From CAZTWC01 sp964617105 [NCBI: uncultured Myxococcia bacterium] (GTDB lineage Bacteria; CAZTWC01), in the NCBI GenBank assembly GCA_964617105.1, contig CAZTWC010000022.1, positions 15,577 to 24,223 on the forward strand: 8,647 nucleotides of DNA, read 5' to 3'. The stretch's first letter is position 1. Each line of letters opens with the position of its first letter. The notes below the pieces were generated by a model, which did not search any database, had not been told where the DNA came from, and saw only the letters and a program-made list of their open reading frames with translations. Below are positions 1 to 5,938 of this stretch, in pieces. Made by a program: the position numbers and the translations under genes.

Positions 1-794
1 AGGCTGATCTATTTAAGGTTAAAGTATATAAAGGAGACGTGGCCGCTAAACGACTGGAGGCGGAAAAGGGAATGAAAACCGCCATCGAGGTAATTTTAAA
101 CACCGCGGGTCTGACCCAAGAGGAGCAATATAAAATATTTCTGGGTGACCTGGAGGAATTGGCCTTAGAGAGCAAACCCCTCTCTTTTTACCTGAAAAAA
201 ATGGTTACATCCCGGCCAGAATTGGAAATATTAAAACAGGGATTAAAGGCAAAACACGCCCAGGTGGCAGTGGTAAAAAGTGATTATTTTCCCCAAATCT
301 TTATTGGCGGCATGTTACGCTTTGCTTACGCTCCTAACAGGGAGGAACCCAATAACGCCTATATTTCCGACTACTTCAACACCTTTTCTCTGGGAGCAGG
401 GGTGGGTTTAAAACAAAAACTGGGTTTCCACACCACCTATGCAAAACTGGAAGAGAGCCGGGCTCAACTAATGGAATTACAACGACAAAACTCTCTGCTT
501 AACCATGTTTTACCCCTGGAGGTGAAAAAAAACTACTATGCTCTACAGGAGACACAGCAACGGCTGGAAGCATCATATTCCAGTTACAAGGCGGGGAAAA
601 GTTGGTTCAGGTCGGTGGGGATGAATTATGGTGTGGGCATCTGCGATATCGATGAGATGCTGGAGGCCTACGGAGCATATATCAAAACCAAGACCATGTA
701 TTACAAGGCCATACTGGATTTTAACCTGGCTGTGATTGAACTAAATGCGTCTGCCGGTATATTTGACTTTTCTCCGACTACAGTTGGGGATTGA
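1..794 (+). CDS. TolC-family outer membrane efflux/channel protein, C-terminal part (5' end outside window)
   Basis: The reading frame is open to the left edge (first whole codon at position 3) and ends with TGA at 792-794, giving about 263 visible residues. The visible part has the pattern of the second half of a TolC-like protein. An 'SRPEL' motif is followed by a helix and 'KSDYFPQI', the usual end of a TolC coiled-coil helix before a beta strand. Strand-like segments rich in glycine and aromatics come next. A long helical hairpin follows, and the end has the typical tyrosine/alanine pattern of the last helix (about 'YKAILDFNLAVIELNASAG'). TolC proteins form trimeric outer-membrane and periplasmic exit ducts for efflux pumps or type I secretion. 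A GTG at 39 has AGGAG only a few bases upstream, but the frame continues helically before it, so I treat it as internal. The mlaC-like gene begins 11 bp downstream, so the two are probably one transcript. The exported substrate cannot be told. Confidence 0.85.
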   Translation, partial: ADLFKVKVYKGDVAAKRLEAEKGMKTAIEVILNTAGLTQEEQYKIFLGDLEELALESKPLSFYLKKMVTSRPELEILKQGLKAKHAQVAVVKSDYFPQIFIGGMLRFAYAPNREEPNNAYISDYFNTFSLGAGVGLKQKLGFHTTYAKLEESRAQLMELQRQNSLLNHVLPLEVKKNYYALQETQQRLEASYSSYKAGKSWFRSVGMNYGVGICDIDEMLEAYGAYIKTKTMYYKAILDFNLAVIELNASAGIFDFSPTTVGD

Positions 795-805
795 TTGAGG
801 GAAAA

Positions 806-1390
806 ATGATGAAAAACACAATCTGGACAGTTATTGTAGTAATGCTAATTAGCCTTTTGGCAGAGGCTGCCTCTAATCCGATTACTATGTTAAAACAACG
901 AGATCGCTCAATTACCAAAATTATCAAAGGAAAAGGAGAGAAACTTTCTCCGACGGACAAGAAGAAACTCAAGGATATAATCAACAGCATTGTTGATTTT
1001 AACCAAATGTCTAAACTATCCTTAAAAAAACACTGGGCAGGGTTGAGTAATGAGCAGCAAAAGGAATTTGTATCCCTCTTTTCCCAACTGATCCGTAATT
1101 CATCCATCAAAAAACTGGAATACTACCGGGCTGAAAATATAAATTACAAAAGCCGCAAAATAAAGGGGAAAACAGCCTCTATCCAGACCATAGTCAAGGT
1201 AAAGAAGGAGAAGATAGAGATCATTTACAGAATGTGGTTAAAGGCCGGCAAATGGATGATTTTCGATATGGTAATCGATGACTTAAGCACCACCCAGAAT
1301 TACAAATCTTCCTTTAATAAGATTATCACCAAATCCAAGTTCGAAGGATTGCTAAAAAAATTACGGCGCAAGGTTGCCAATCTCAAATAA
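806..1390 (+). CDS. mlaC: MlaC/Ttg2D-like periplasmic phospholipid-binding protein
   Basis: This 194-residue protein has an N-terminal signal peptide (hydrophobic stretch about residues 6-18, likely cleavage after 'LAEA'), so it should be periplasmic. The body matches the MlaC/Ttg2D family: a 'DFNQMSKLSLKKHWAGLSNEQQKEF' type segment near residues 65-90, then a 'KGKTASIQTIV' strand, 'IEIIYRMWLKAGKWMIFDMVIDDLS', and a final helical section with 'NYKSSFNKII'. MlaC carries phospholipid across the periplasm between the inner-membrane MlaFEDB complex and the outer membrane, or binds the equivalent ligand in Mla-type importers. I start it at ATG 806; ATG 809 is equally possible (GAGG at 797-800, spacing 5 or 8), and a TTG at 791 would overlap the tolC-like stop. 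No promoter or terminator is visible between this gene and the TolC-like gene. Its last 30 bp overlap the end of the convergent cpoB-like gene. MlaD, MlaE and MlaF would be expected upstream, outside the window. Confidence 0.85.
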   Translation: MMKNTIWTVIVVMLISLLAEAASNPITMLKQRDRSITKIIKGKGEKLSPTDKKKLKDIINSIVDFNQMSKLSLKKHWAGLSNEQQKEFVSLFSQLIRNSSIKKLEYYRAENINYKSRKIKGKTASIQTIVKVKKEKIEIIYRMWLKAGKWMIFDMVIDDLSTTQNYKSSFNKIITKSKFEGLLKKLRRKVANLK

Positions 1391-2239
1391 CCGCTTGTGG
1401 GCGTGATTAGCTGCTTCGCTTTCCGGATATCTGTTGATAATCCGGTTAAAAATAGATCGGGCTTGTTTAAAGGCGCGAATAGATTCTGACTTATGGTGCA
1501 GGTGAAGATAACATTTCCCAACCATAAAGTATGAATCGGCCAACTTGTTGCCGCGGGGATATTTTTCAATCACCTCCATAAACTCCACCAGAGCCAACTT
1601 GTATTCTCCCTGATTAAAATAACTCTCACCAATCCAATAGTAGCAGTTGTCAGCATTTCGGTGATGAGGATAAGCCCTTAAAAATTTGGTGTAAGCATTT
1701 ATAGCCTGGGGGTAATTACGCTGATTGAAAAAATTGGTTGCCTGGTGATATAACATGGCTGCTTTGCTTTTAGCGGTTGTATAACGCCTGACTTTTCGAT
1801 TTATTTTTGGCTCCTCTGGCTCTCTTATCCGAACCATTGCCTGACCGGAGTTTCCCCTCCCGGTGTTGGCGCCGCCTCCAGAAGAGCGGGCCGTACTTTT
1901 TACCTCAATTTTTTCCTTTTTTAACTGGTGTTGCTTAATGTGGGTTTCCAAACGAAGTCGATAATTCTCCACAATTTCAATCAAATCCTGGAGTTTATGC
2001 TTAACTTGAGTATTATTCTCCTCTTGTTTTGCCAACTTTCGCTCTAAAGTTTCAATTTGTTTTTGCTGGCTGAGTATCAGACGCTGACACGAATCTTTAT
2101 TGTCAATATTTTCAACTAGTTGTACCTCAGCGCCGGTTTGTTTTTCCATCGCTTGATCAGCGGCCAGAGCAACAGTGAATCTGATCAGACAACCGGTAAA
2201 ACAAAAAATTGCAACTATATATTTTTTAAACTTCTTCAT
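1361..2239 (-). CDS. cpoB: CpoB/YbgF-like cell division coordinator (Tol-Pal-associated), periplasmic coiled-coil and TPR protein
   Basis: The 292-residue product opens with a signal peptide (lysine-rich start, hydrophobic core, likely cut after 'VALA', residue 26). A coiled-coil-forming region rich in Q, E, K and L follows (about residues 50-110), then a glycine/serine linker (about 118-133). Three tetratricopeptide repeats end the protein (about 160-193, 197-230, 234-285), with signatures such as 'NADNCYYWIGESYFNQGEY' and 'NRYPESEAA'. This order is that of YbgF/CpoB, which in E. coli binds TolA and coordinates outer-membrane constriction with septal cell-wall synthesis. The third repeat is about ten residues longer than usual. 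No tolQRAB or pal gene is adjacent, so it is a stand-alone copy here; a generic TPR envelope protein is the alternative. A cysteine in 'FTGC' within the signal peptide has phenylalanine at the lipobox -3 position, so lipidation is unlikely. The ATG at 2239 has no clear Shine-Dalgarno, but the next Met lies after the signal peptide. Confidence 0.8.
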   Translation of the reverse strand: MKKFKKYIVAIFCFTGCLIRFTVALAADQAMEKQTGAEVQLVENIDNKDSCQRLILSQQKQIETLERKLAKQEENNTQVKHKLQDLIEIVENYRLRLETHIKQHQLKKEKIEVKSTARSSGGGANTGRGNSGQAMVRIREPEEPKINRKVRRYTTAKSKAAMLYHQATNFFNQRNYPQAINAYTKFLRAYPHHRNADNCYYWIGESYFNQGEYKLALVEFMEVIEKYPRGNKLADSYFMVGKCYLHLHHKSESIRAFKQARSIFNRIINRYPESEAANHAHKRLFEIGNLAP

Positions 2240-2247
2240 ATTGTCTA

Positions 2248-2276
2248 TCTATGATATAATTTGATGTTTCTGTCAA
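2248..2276 (-). promoter_or_regulatory. Candidate sigma70-type promoter for the cpoB-like gene
   Basis: On the minus strand a perfect TTGACA (plus-strand 2271-2276) is followed after 17 bp by CATAGA (2248-2253), a weak -10 with three of six matches. TATCAT after 14 bp is an alternative with poor spacing. If the 17-bp pair is right, transcription would start near 2241, one or two bases from the start codon at 2239, giving an almost leaderless mRNA. That fits the lack of a ribosome binding site. The -35 is strong evidence and the -10 is not. Confidence 0.4.
2252..2260 (+). promoter_or_regulatory. Extended -10 promoter for rel
   Basis: TGATATAAT at 2252-2260 is a perfect extended -10 (TG, one base, TATAAT). 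No good -35 lies at 17 bp upstream (TTCTTC, inside the start of cpoB), which is usual for extended -10 promoters. Transcription would begin near 2266-2267, giving a leader of about 33 nt before the rel start at 2300. It excludes the in-frame TTG 2261 and ATG 2264 as starts. It lies between the -35 and -10 of the opposing cpoB promoter candidate. Confidence 0.6.
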
Positions 2277-2287
2277 GAATTTCCCGC

Positions 2288-2292
2288 GAGGT
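2288..2292 (+). promoter_or_regulatory. Ribosome binding site fixing the rel start
   Basis: GAGGT at 2288-2292 lies 7 nt before ATG 2300. No comparable site precedes the upstream in-frame TTG 2261 or ATG 2264. The protein read from 2300 (MIRVGDIVDNL) begins as Rel proteins usually do. Confidence 0.75.
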
Positions 2293-2299
2293 AATAATC

Positions 2300-4453
2300 A
2301 TGATCAGGGTTGGTGACATTGTTGACAATTTATCTACTTACCATCCTAACGCAGACCTGGAATTAATTAACAAAGCCTATATTGTTGCTTCCATGGCTCA
2401 TCGCGGTCAAATCCGTAAAAGTCAGGAACCTTACTTTAACCATCCTCTCCATGTGGCCTATCTGATTACCCGCCTCAATCTGGATGAAGCCAGTGTATGC
2501 TGCGGACTACTTCACGATACCGTCGAAGATACCGATACCACGTTAGAAGATATTAAAAACGGTTTTGGGGAAGAGATTGCCGGGCTGGTAGATGGCATGA
2601 CCAAATTAAATCAGATAGAGTACTCTTCCAAGGAGGATCAACAGGCAGAAAATTTCCGCAAATTGGTAGTGGCTACCTCTAAAGATATCAGAGTAATTTT
2701 AATTAAACTGGCCGACCGATATCACAACATGAGCACTTTGGGATCGATGCCGCCCCACAAGCAGGAACGGATCGCTGCAGAAACTTTCCAGATCTATGCT
2801 CCGCTGGCCAACCGGCTGGGCATTGGTTGGATAAAAACCGAGTTGGAGGATATATCTTTTAAATATCTTTATCCTAACGAATATAAAGAGATCCGCGACA
2901 ATATTGACAAAACCAAAGAGGAGAGAAAAAAATATATTCAGATGATGGAAAAACTTCTGAAAGAGAAACTGAACCAAATAAATATAACGTCTCAGGTCTT
3001 TGGCAGGGCGAAACACATTACCAGTATTTACCGTAAAATGAAACGCTCCAACATCGATTTCGATCAGGTATACGATATTATCGCCTTTAGAATTCTCACT
3101 AAGACTATCCCGGAGTGCTATGAAGTTTTGGGACTTATTCACGGCAATTGGAAACCGCTAAACAAACGATTCAAAGATTATATCGGCATACCCAAACCAA
3201 ATCTTTATCGTTCTCTCCATACCACCGTAGTTGGCCCTAAAGGGGAGATGGTAGAGGTCCAAATTCGGACAGAAGAGATGAATATGGTAGCGGAGGAGGG
3301 GATCGCCGCCCACTGGAGGTACAAGGAGAAAAACAAAAAATTAAACATCAAGGACCATGAGCAATTTTCCTGGTTGAGACAACTTGGCGAATGGGTCACC
3401 AGTCTGAAAGACCCTAAAGAGTTCTGGGAAATTGTCAAAGTCGATCTGTTTACTGATGAGGTTTATGCTTTTACACCAAGGGGAGAAGTAAAGGCGCTGC
3501 CAGAAGGAGCCACACCGATAGACTTTGCCTATGCCATCCATACCGAGGTAGGAGATAACTGTGTGGGGGCCAAAGTCAACGGCAGAATTGTTCCGCTTCG
3601 GTATCAAATATCCAACGGTGACATGATAGAGATTATCACCGCTAAAAACTCCAAGCCCAACAAAGATTGGCTGCAATTTATCAAATCTGCCCGGGCTAAA
3701 GCCAAAATCAGAAGCTACTTGAAAAAAGAGCAAAGAGAGAGAAGTCTGCAGTTGGGTCGGGAACTTTTAGACAAAGACCTGAAAAAATACGGCACTTCGC
3801 TAAATAAAGTGCTCAAGTCGGGGAGTTTAGAGCTAGTAGCGCAGGAAGATAAATACAACAACGCCGAAGAGTTGCTCACCGCTCTGGGATTCGGCAGAAT
3901 AGCCACCAAGGTAGTAGTGGAACAACTGGTTCCCCAGGATAAACTGAAAAAGCCTAAAAAAGAAACCGGGAAAGTTGGGCAATTTGTCCAGCGGATGATG
4001 GGGAATCAAAGTTCTGGTATTTCAGTAGGTGGAGAAAACGATATTCTCTCCCAGTACGCCAAATGCTGCAATCCTTTGCCAGGTGATGACATCATTGGTT
4101 TCATCACCCGGGGACGGGGCATGACTATCCATCGGTGTGACTGCTCCAAGGTTCTGGATCAGGATGAAAACCGGAGAATAGCCATCCAGTGGGATGTAAA
4201 GGATGACTTTACCAGGCCTATCACCTTAAAAGTGCTCTGCGATGATAAACCGGGAATTCTAGCCGATATGAGCATGTCTTTCTCCGAGGAAAAAATCAAT
4301 ATCACCCAGGCCCATTGCCGTCCTGCAGATGATCACAAACGCGCAGTAAATATTTTTAAGGTTGAAGTAAAAGGGATTGAGCAATTAAACCAGTTGGTGC
4401 GCAGATTAAAAAGGGTAAAAGGGGTAGTTTCTGTAGAAAGAGTAAGTTCCTAA
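2300..4453 (+). CDS. rel: Bifunctional (p)ppGpp synthetase/hydrolase, long Rel/SpoT-type RSH enzyme
   Basis: This 717-residue protein, of normal length for long RSH enzymes, makes ppGpp/pppGpp from ATP and GDP/GTP and hydrolyses it back, setting the stringent response. All domains are present. The hydrolase HD domain (about 20-150) has H48, the H72-D73 pair in 'LLHDTVEDT', and 'KLADRYHNM' (136-144). The synthetase domain (about 235-345) has 'SIYRKMK', 'DIIAFRI', 'LHTTVVGPKGEMVEVQIRT' and 'AEEGIAAHWRYKE'. A TGS domain follows (about 383-445), then the conserved-cysteine (zinc-finger-like) segment with C589-C590, H611, C613 and C615, and a C-terminal ACT domain (about 640-717). Residues 290-293 read RFKD. 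This RXKD form marks bifunctional Rel/SpoT enzymes, whereas synthetase-only RelA has EXDD. Both active sites look intact, so this is probably the main or only RSH of the cell. ridA follows after 90 bp without a terminator. An extended -10 promoter lies just upstream. Confidence 0.97.
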   Translation: MIRVGDIVDNLSTYHPNADLELINKAYIVASMAHRGQIRKSQEPYFNHPLHVAYLITRLNLDEASVCCGLLHDTVEDTDTTLEDIKNGFGEEIAGLVDGMTKLNQIEYSSKEDQQAENFRKLVVATSKDIRVILIKLADRYHNMSTLGSMPPHKQERIAAETFQIYAPLANRLGIGWIKTELEDISFKYLYPNEYKEIRDNIDKTKEERKKYIQMMEKLLKEKLNQINITSQVFGRAKHITSIYRKMKRSNIDFDQVYDIIAFRILTKTIPECYEVLGLIHGNWKPLNKRFKDYIGIPKPNLYRSLHTTVVGPKGEMVEVQIRTEEMNMVAEEGIAAHWRYKEKNKKLNIKDHEQFSWLRQLGEWVTSLKDPKEFWEIVKVDLFTDEVYAFTPRGEVKALPEGATPIDFAYAIHTEVGDNCVGAKVNGRIVPLRYQISNGDMIEIITAKNSKPNKDWLQFIKSARAKAKIRSYLKKEQRERSLQLGRELLDKDLKKYGTSLNKVLKSGSLELVAQEDKYNNAEELLTALGFGRIATKVVVEQLVPQDKLKKPKKETGKVGQFVQRMMGNQSSGISVGGENDILSQYAKCCNPLPGDDIIGFITRGRGMTIHRCDCSKVLDQDENRRIAIQWDVKDDFTRPITLKVLCDDKPGILADMSMSFSEEKINITQAHCRPADDHKRAVNIFKVEVKGIEQLNQLVRRLKRVKGVVSVERVSS

Positions 4454-4543
4454 ACTGCCAAGAACCAGTTTTCGAGATTTAACGCCTAACCATAGTCCAT
4501 TTGGAAATTAACTTGGTTGCGAACATTAGGAGGTTTGATACCA

Positions 4544-4930
4544 ATGAGAGAAGTGATTACCAGCAAAGAAGCACCAGGTGCTATTGGCCCCTATTCCCAG
4601 GCTATTTTAGCCAAAGGAGAAAAAATGCTATTTATTTCAGGCCAAATCCCTTTGGACCCTGAAAGCGGCAAAATGGTAGAGGGAGATATAAAAGCACAAA
4701 CAACTCGAGTAATGGCTAACCTGGAAGGGGTGCTCAAAGCGGCAAAGATGAATTTTTCCCAGGTGGCAAAAACCACTATATATCTAATAGATATGGAAGA
4801 TTTTGCCGCTGTAAACGAAGTCTACGGACAATATTTCCCCAAAAACCCACCGGCCAGAGCAACCGTAGCAGTAAGAGGATTACCTCTGGGAGTCAGAGTA
4901 GAAATGGATATGGTAGCAGTAGGAGAGTGA
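4544..4930 (+). CDS. ridA: RidA (YjgF/YER057c/UK114) reactive enamine/imine deaminase
   Basis: The 128-residue product is full length for RidA, a cytosolic trimer that hydrolyses reactive enamines and imines (such as 2-aminoacrylate) released by PLP enzymes, to ketoacids and ammonia. The sequence shows the N-terminal 'APGAIGPYSQA' with Y17, 'FISGQIPLDPESG', 'VAKTTIYLIDMEDF', and the signature 'PPARATVAVRGLPLGVRVEMDMVA' end. R105, the residue that binds the substrate carboxylate in active RidA, and E120 are present, so it should belong to the active RidA subfamily. The start at ATG 4544 has AGGAGG at 4528-4533, ten bases upstream. A TTG at 4517 in frame lies before that site and is rejected. 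It follows rel by 90 bp with no strong promoter of its own, so co-transcription with rel is likely; I recall rel-ridA neighbours in other deltaproteobacteria. A large hairpin element begins about 40 bp after its stop. Confidence 0.96.
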   Translation: MREVITSKEAPGAIGPYSQAILAKGEKMLFISGQIPLDPESGKMVEGDIKAQTTRVMANLEGVLKAAKMNFSQVAKTTIYLIDMEDFAAVNEVYGQYFPKNPPARATVAVRGLPLGVRVEMDMVAVGE

Positions 4931-4939
4931 GGCGTCCGT

Positions 4940-4962
4940 AGATGCGCTGCTGTCAACACCAA
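4940..4962 (+). repeat. Upstream copy of the palindrome's right arm (direct repeat with 5069-5091)
   Basis: 4940-4962 and 5069-5091 agree at 19 of 23 positions, sharing AGA, GCGCTGCT, TC, ACA and CAA. All four differences are transitions (T/C, G/A, A/G, C/T). Because 4971-4990 is the complement of the right-hand copy, it can also fold back on this left-hand copy: 13 Watson-Crick plus 4 G-U pairs in 20, with an 8-nt loop. Confidence 0.75.
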
Positions 4963-4968
4963 AGAATT

Positions 4969-5093
4969 AGTTGATGTCGAGAGTAGTGTGGATGCAAGGC
5001 GCTCGAAACGATTTAACCGGAGGTGTATAATAATACTCCGAGGATTAAATCGTTTCGAGCAGCGCAGCAGACGCGCTGCTATCGACATCAACT
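4969..5093. repeat. 125-nt imperfect palindrome (long hairpin) between ridA and a convergent gene
   Basis: The inner stem is a perfect 16-bp pair, GCTCGAAACGATTTAA (5001-5016) with its complement at 5045-5060. Its 28-nt loop holds a further CGGAG/CTCCG pair (5018-5022 with 5036-5040). The outer stem pairs 4969-4990 with 5072-5093: 18 Watson-Crick pairs, three G-T positions that would be G-U in a plus-strand RNA, and one mismatch. Between the stems are a short TGC/GCA pair (4993-4995, 5067-5069) and small internal loops, one a tandem G-A. A separate local hairpin is possible at 5058-5065/5073-5080 (AGCAGCGC with GCGCTGCT, 7-nt loop). No T-run follows on the plus strand, so it is not a standard intrinsic terminator, though it may still stop or stabilise transcripts. 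A palindromic mobile remnant or a structured RNA are the alternatives. The right arm covers the last codons and stop of the minus-strand gene. Confidence 0.85.
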
Positions 5094-5375
5094 CTTGAAG
5101 AGGGCGTCTAGTTTAGACTTGGCCTGCGCCGCCACATCCTCCGAATTAACCTCGGGTTTTCCCTCTTTGAACTTGAAAAAATGGCAAAAATTTGACCTTT
5201 CCCGGTCTCTGACATAAAGACTCAAAGGCTCCCGGCACTGATTGCGGGAATTCTCTTCATGAAGGATGCAGTTCAAGCATACATGCAAATCTGTTCCGCA
5301 ATGTATACAAGTATCACCCCTACCGACTTCAAAATCGACCTCCAGTTCTCGGCCACATTTAAAACAGTAATACAT
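5088..5375 (-). CDS. Small zinc-ribbon protein, conserved, function unknown
   Basis: The 95-residue product carries eight cysteines: C4/C7 and C23/C26 (two CxxC knuckles forming a classic zinc ribbon), C33/C36, C47 and C64, with H31 and H65 nearby. It should bind one or two metal ions. The body reads 'CFKCGRELEV...CIHCGTDLHVCLNC...QCREP...NFCHFFKF', a pattern I recall from short uncharacterised proteins of Desulfobacterota and Geobacter relatives. No catalytic motif is visible. The C-terminus (about 72-95) is alanine/lysine-rich and probably helical. Start: ATG at 5375 with GGAGG six bases upstream. A longer reading from 5414 runs through that site and into the preceding gene, so it is rejected. 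It starts one base after the stop of the two-TM gene, so the pair is almost surely one operon with coupled translation. Its stop lies inside the right arm of the palindrome at 4969-5093. Confidence 0.85.
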   Translation of the reverse strand: MYYCFKCGRELEVDFEVGRGDTCIHCGTDLHVCLNCILHEENSRNQCREPLSLYVRDRERSNFCHFFKFKEGKPEVNSEDVAAQAKSKLDALFKS

Positions 5376-5376
5376 T

Positions 5377-5682
5377 TTAATCCTCCGCATCTTTAATGGC
5401 ATCTCGCATCTCATTTTTTAAGACCCGAACTCCATTTTCCAATTTCTCTTTGCCTTTTTGCTTTATATAATCTTGCCCTTTTTCTACTCTATCAATCAGT
5501 AGTTTCTTGATGTTCTTGATGTTTTGAGGTGTTTCTTTGCCTGTATATCGCAAATATCCAAAGTATAGGCCTACTACTAGAAACAAAATTATAAAAATTA
5601 CAATTAGTCGTTTAATCAAAAAATAAATTATTATTGCGAACAGTATAAGAATACCCAGCAAGACATAAGGATTCTCCAACAC
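5377..5682 (-). CDS. Small two-TM inner-membrane protein of unknown function
   Basis: The 101-residue product has two hydrophobic segments (about residues 5-23 and 26-44) separated by only K-R, so it is a tight membrane hairpin. A charged, probably helical tail follows (about 48-101), rich in lysine and glutamate and likely cytoplasmic. No family is recognised. The start is GTG at 5682, with AGGAGG (plus-strand 5688-5693) five bases upstream; TTG at 5679, 8 nt from it, is an alternative that removes only one residue. It is the first gene of a two-gene unit with the zinc-ribbon gene, which follows after one base. Promoter candidates lie 75-120 bp upstream in the divergent region. Confidence 0.75.
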   Translation of the reverse strand: MLENPYVLLGILILFAIIIYFLIKRLIVIFIILFLVVGLYFGYLRYTGKETPQNIKNIKKLLIDRVEKGQDYIKQKGKEKLENGVRVLKNEMRDAIKDAED

Positions 5683-5774
5683 TTTGGCCTCCTTCTGAAT
5701 ATTAACGTATCATTGGCAAATCAATAAAATTCATGGATCTCAATATCGGCTATGGATTTTATATCTATCAAAAG

Positions 5775-5801
5775 ATTATCTGAAAATATATTTTCTGTCA
5801 A
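5775..5801 (-). promoter_or_regulatory. Candidate promoter for the two-TM/zinc-ribbon operon
   Basis: On the minus strand TTGACA (plus-strand 5796-5801) is followed after 15 bp by GATAAT (5775-5780), five of six matches to TATAAT but with short spacing. A second possibility just downstream is TATAAA near plus-strand 5758-5763 with a TTTTCA -35 at 17 bp. Either gives a leader of about 70-90 nt before the GTG at 5682. I see no clear structure in that leader. Confidence 0.4.
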
Positions 5802-5854
5802 TTGCCTCTCACAATTTGATCTTCAGGATTATCGCCCCGACTCTTCGAATCTCC

Positions 5855-5884
5855 TTGACAGATTTACTCTTTTTACGTTAAAAT
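5855..5884 (+). promoter_or_regulatory. Sigma70-type promoter for the sensor-like gene
   Basis: TTGACA at 5855-5860 and TAAAAT at 5879-5884 (five of six) are separated by 18 bp. Transcription would start near 5891, leaving a leader of about 48 nt. AGGTGA at 5927-5932 is the ribosome binding site, six bases before ATG 5939. The rest of the 5683-5938 region holds only the opposing promoter candidates and A/T-rich sequence. Confidence 0.6.
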
Positions 5885-5938
5885 TTCTTATTATCTCTAT
5901 TACCTTTTCAAAATATCCAAAAAAATAGGTGATAAACT

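Noticed and set aside
39-41. GTG 39 as the true start of the TolC-like gene
   Set aside because: The frame is open to the left edge with family-like helix sequence, and a TolC protein starting here would lack its signal peptide and first half.
2179-2200. Lipoprotein signal (FTGC) in the CpoB-like protein
   Set aside because: Phenylalanine at the -3 position is atypical for a lipobox, and a good signal peptidase I site (VALA) follows.
2261-2299. Longer rel reading starting at TTG 2261 or ATG 2264
   Set aside because: The -10 TATAAT ends at 2260, so these codons lie at or before the likely transcription start. No ribosome binding site precedes them, whereas GAGGT lies 7 nt before ATG 2300.
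2699-3909. Several minus-strand open frames inside rel
   Set aside because: They are antisense to a highly conserved gene, show no protein-like pattern and have no start signals.
4940-5093. Integron attC site
   Set aside because: The best candidates for the core motifs (GTTGATG and CATCAAC) do not fit GTTRRRY and RYYYAAC, and no integrase or cassette array is seen.
4969-5093. Ordinary intrinsic terminator of ridA
   Set aside because: No run of T follows the stems on the plus strand, and the structure is far longer than a usual terminator. A role in termination remains possible but is not shown.
4822-5217. Open frames across the ridA end and palindrome (minus 5091-4822, plus 5023-5217)
   Set aside because: Both lie over well-supported genes in other frames or over the repeat, and resemble no protein family. 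The GGAGG-like sequence at 5019-5023 is part of the hairpin.
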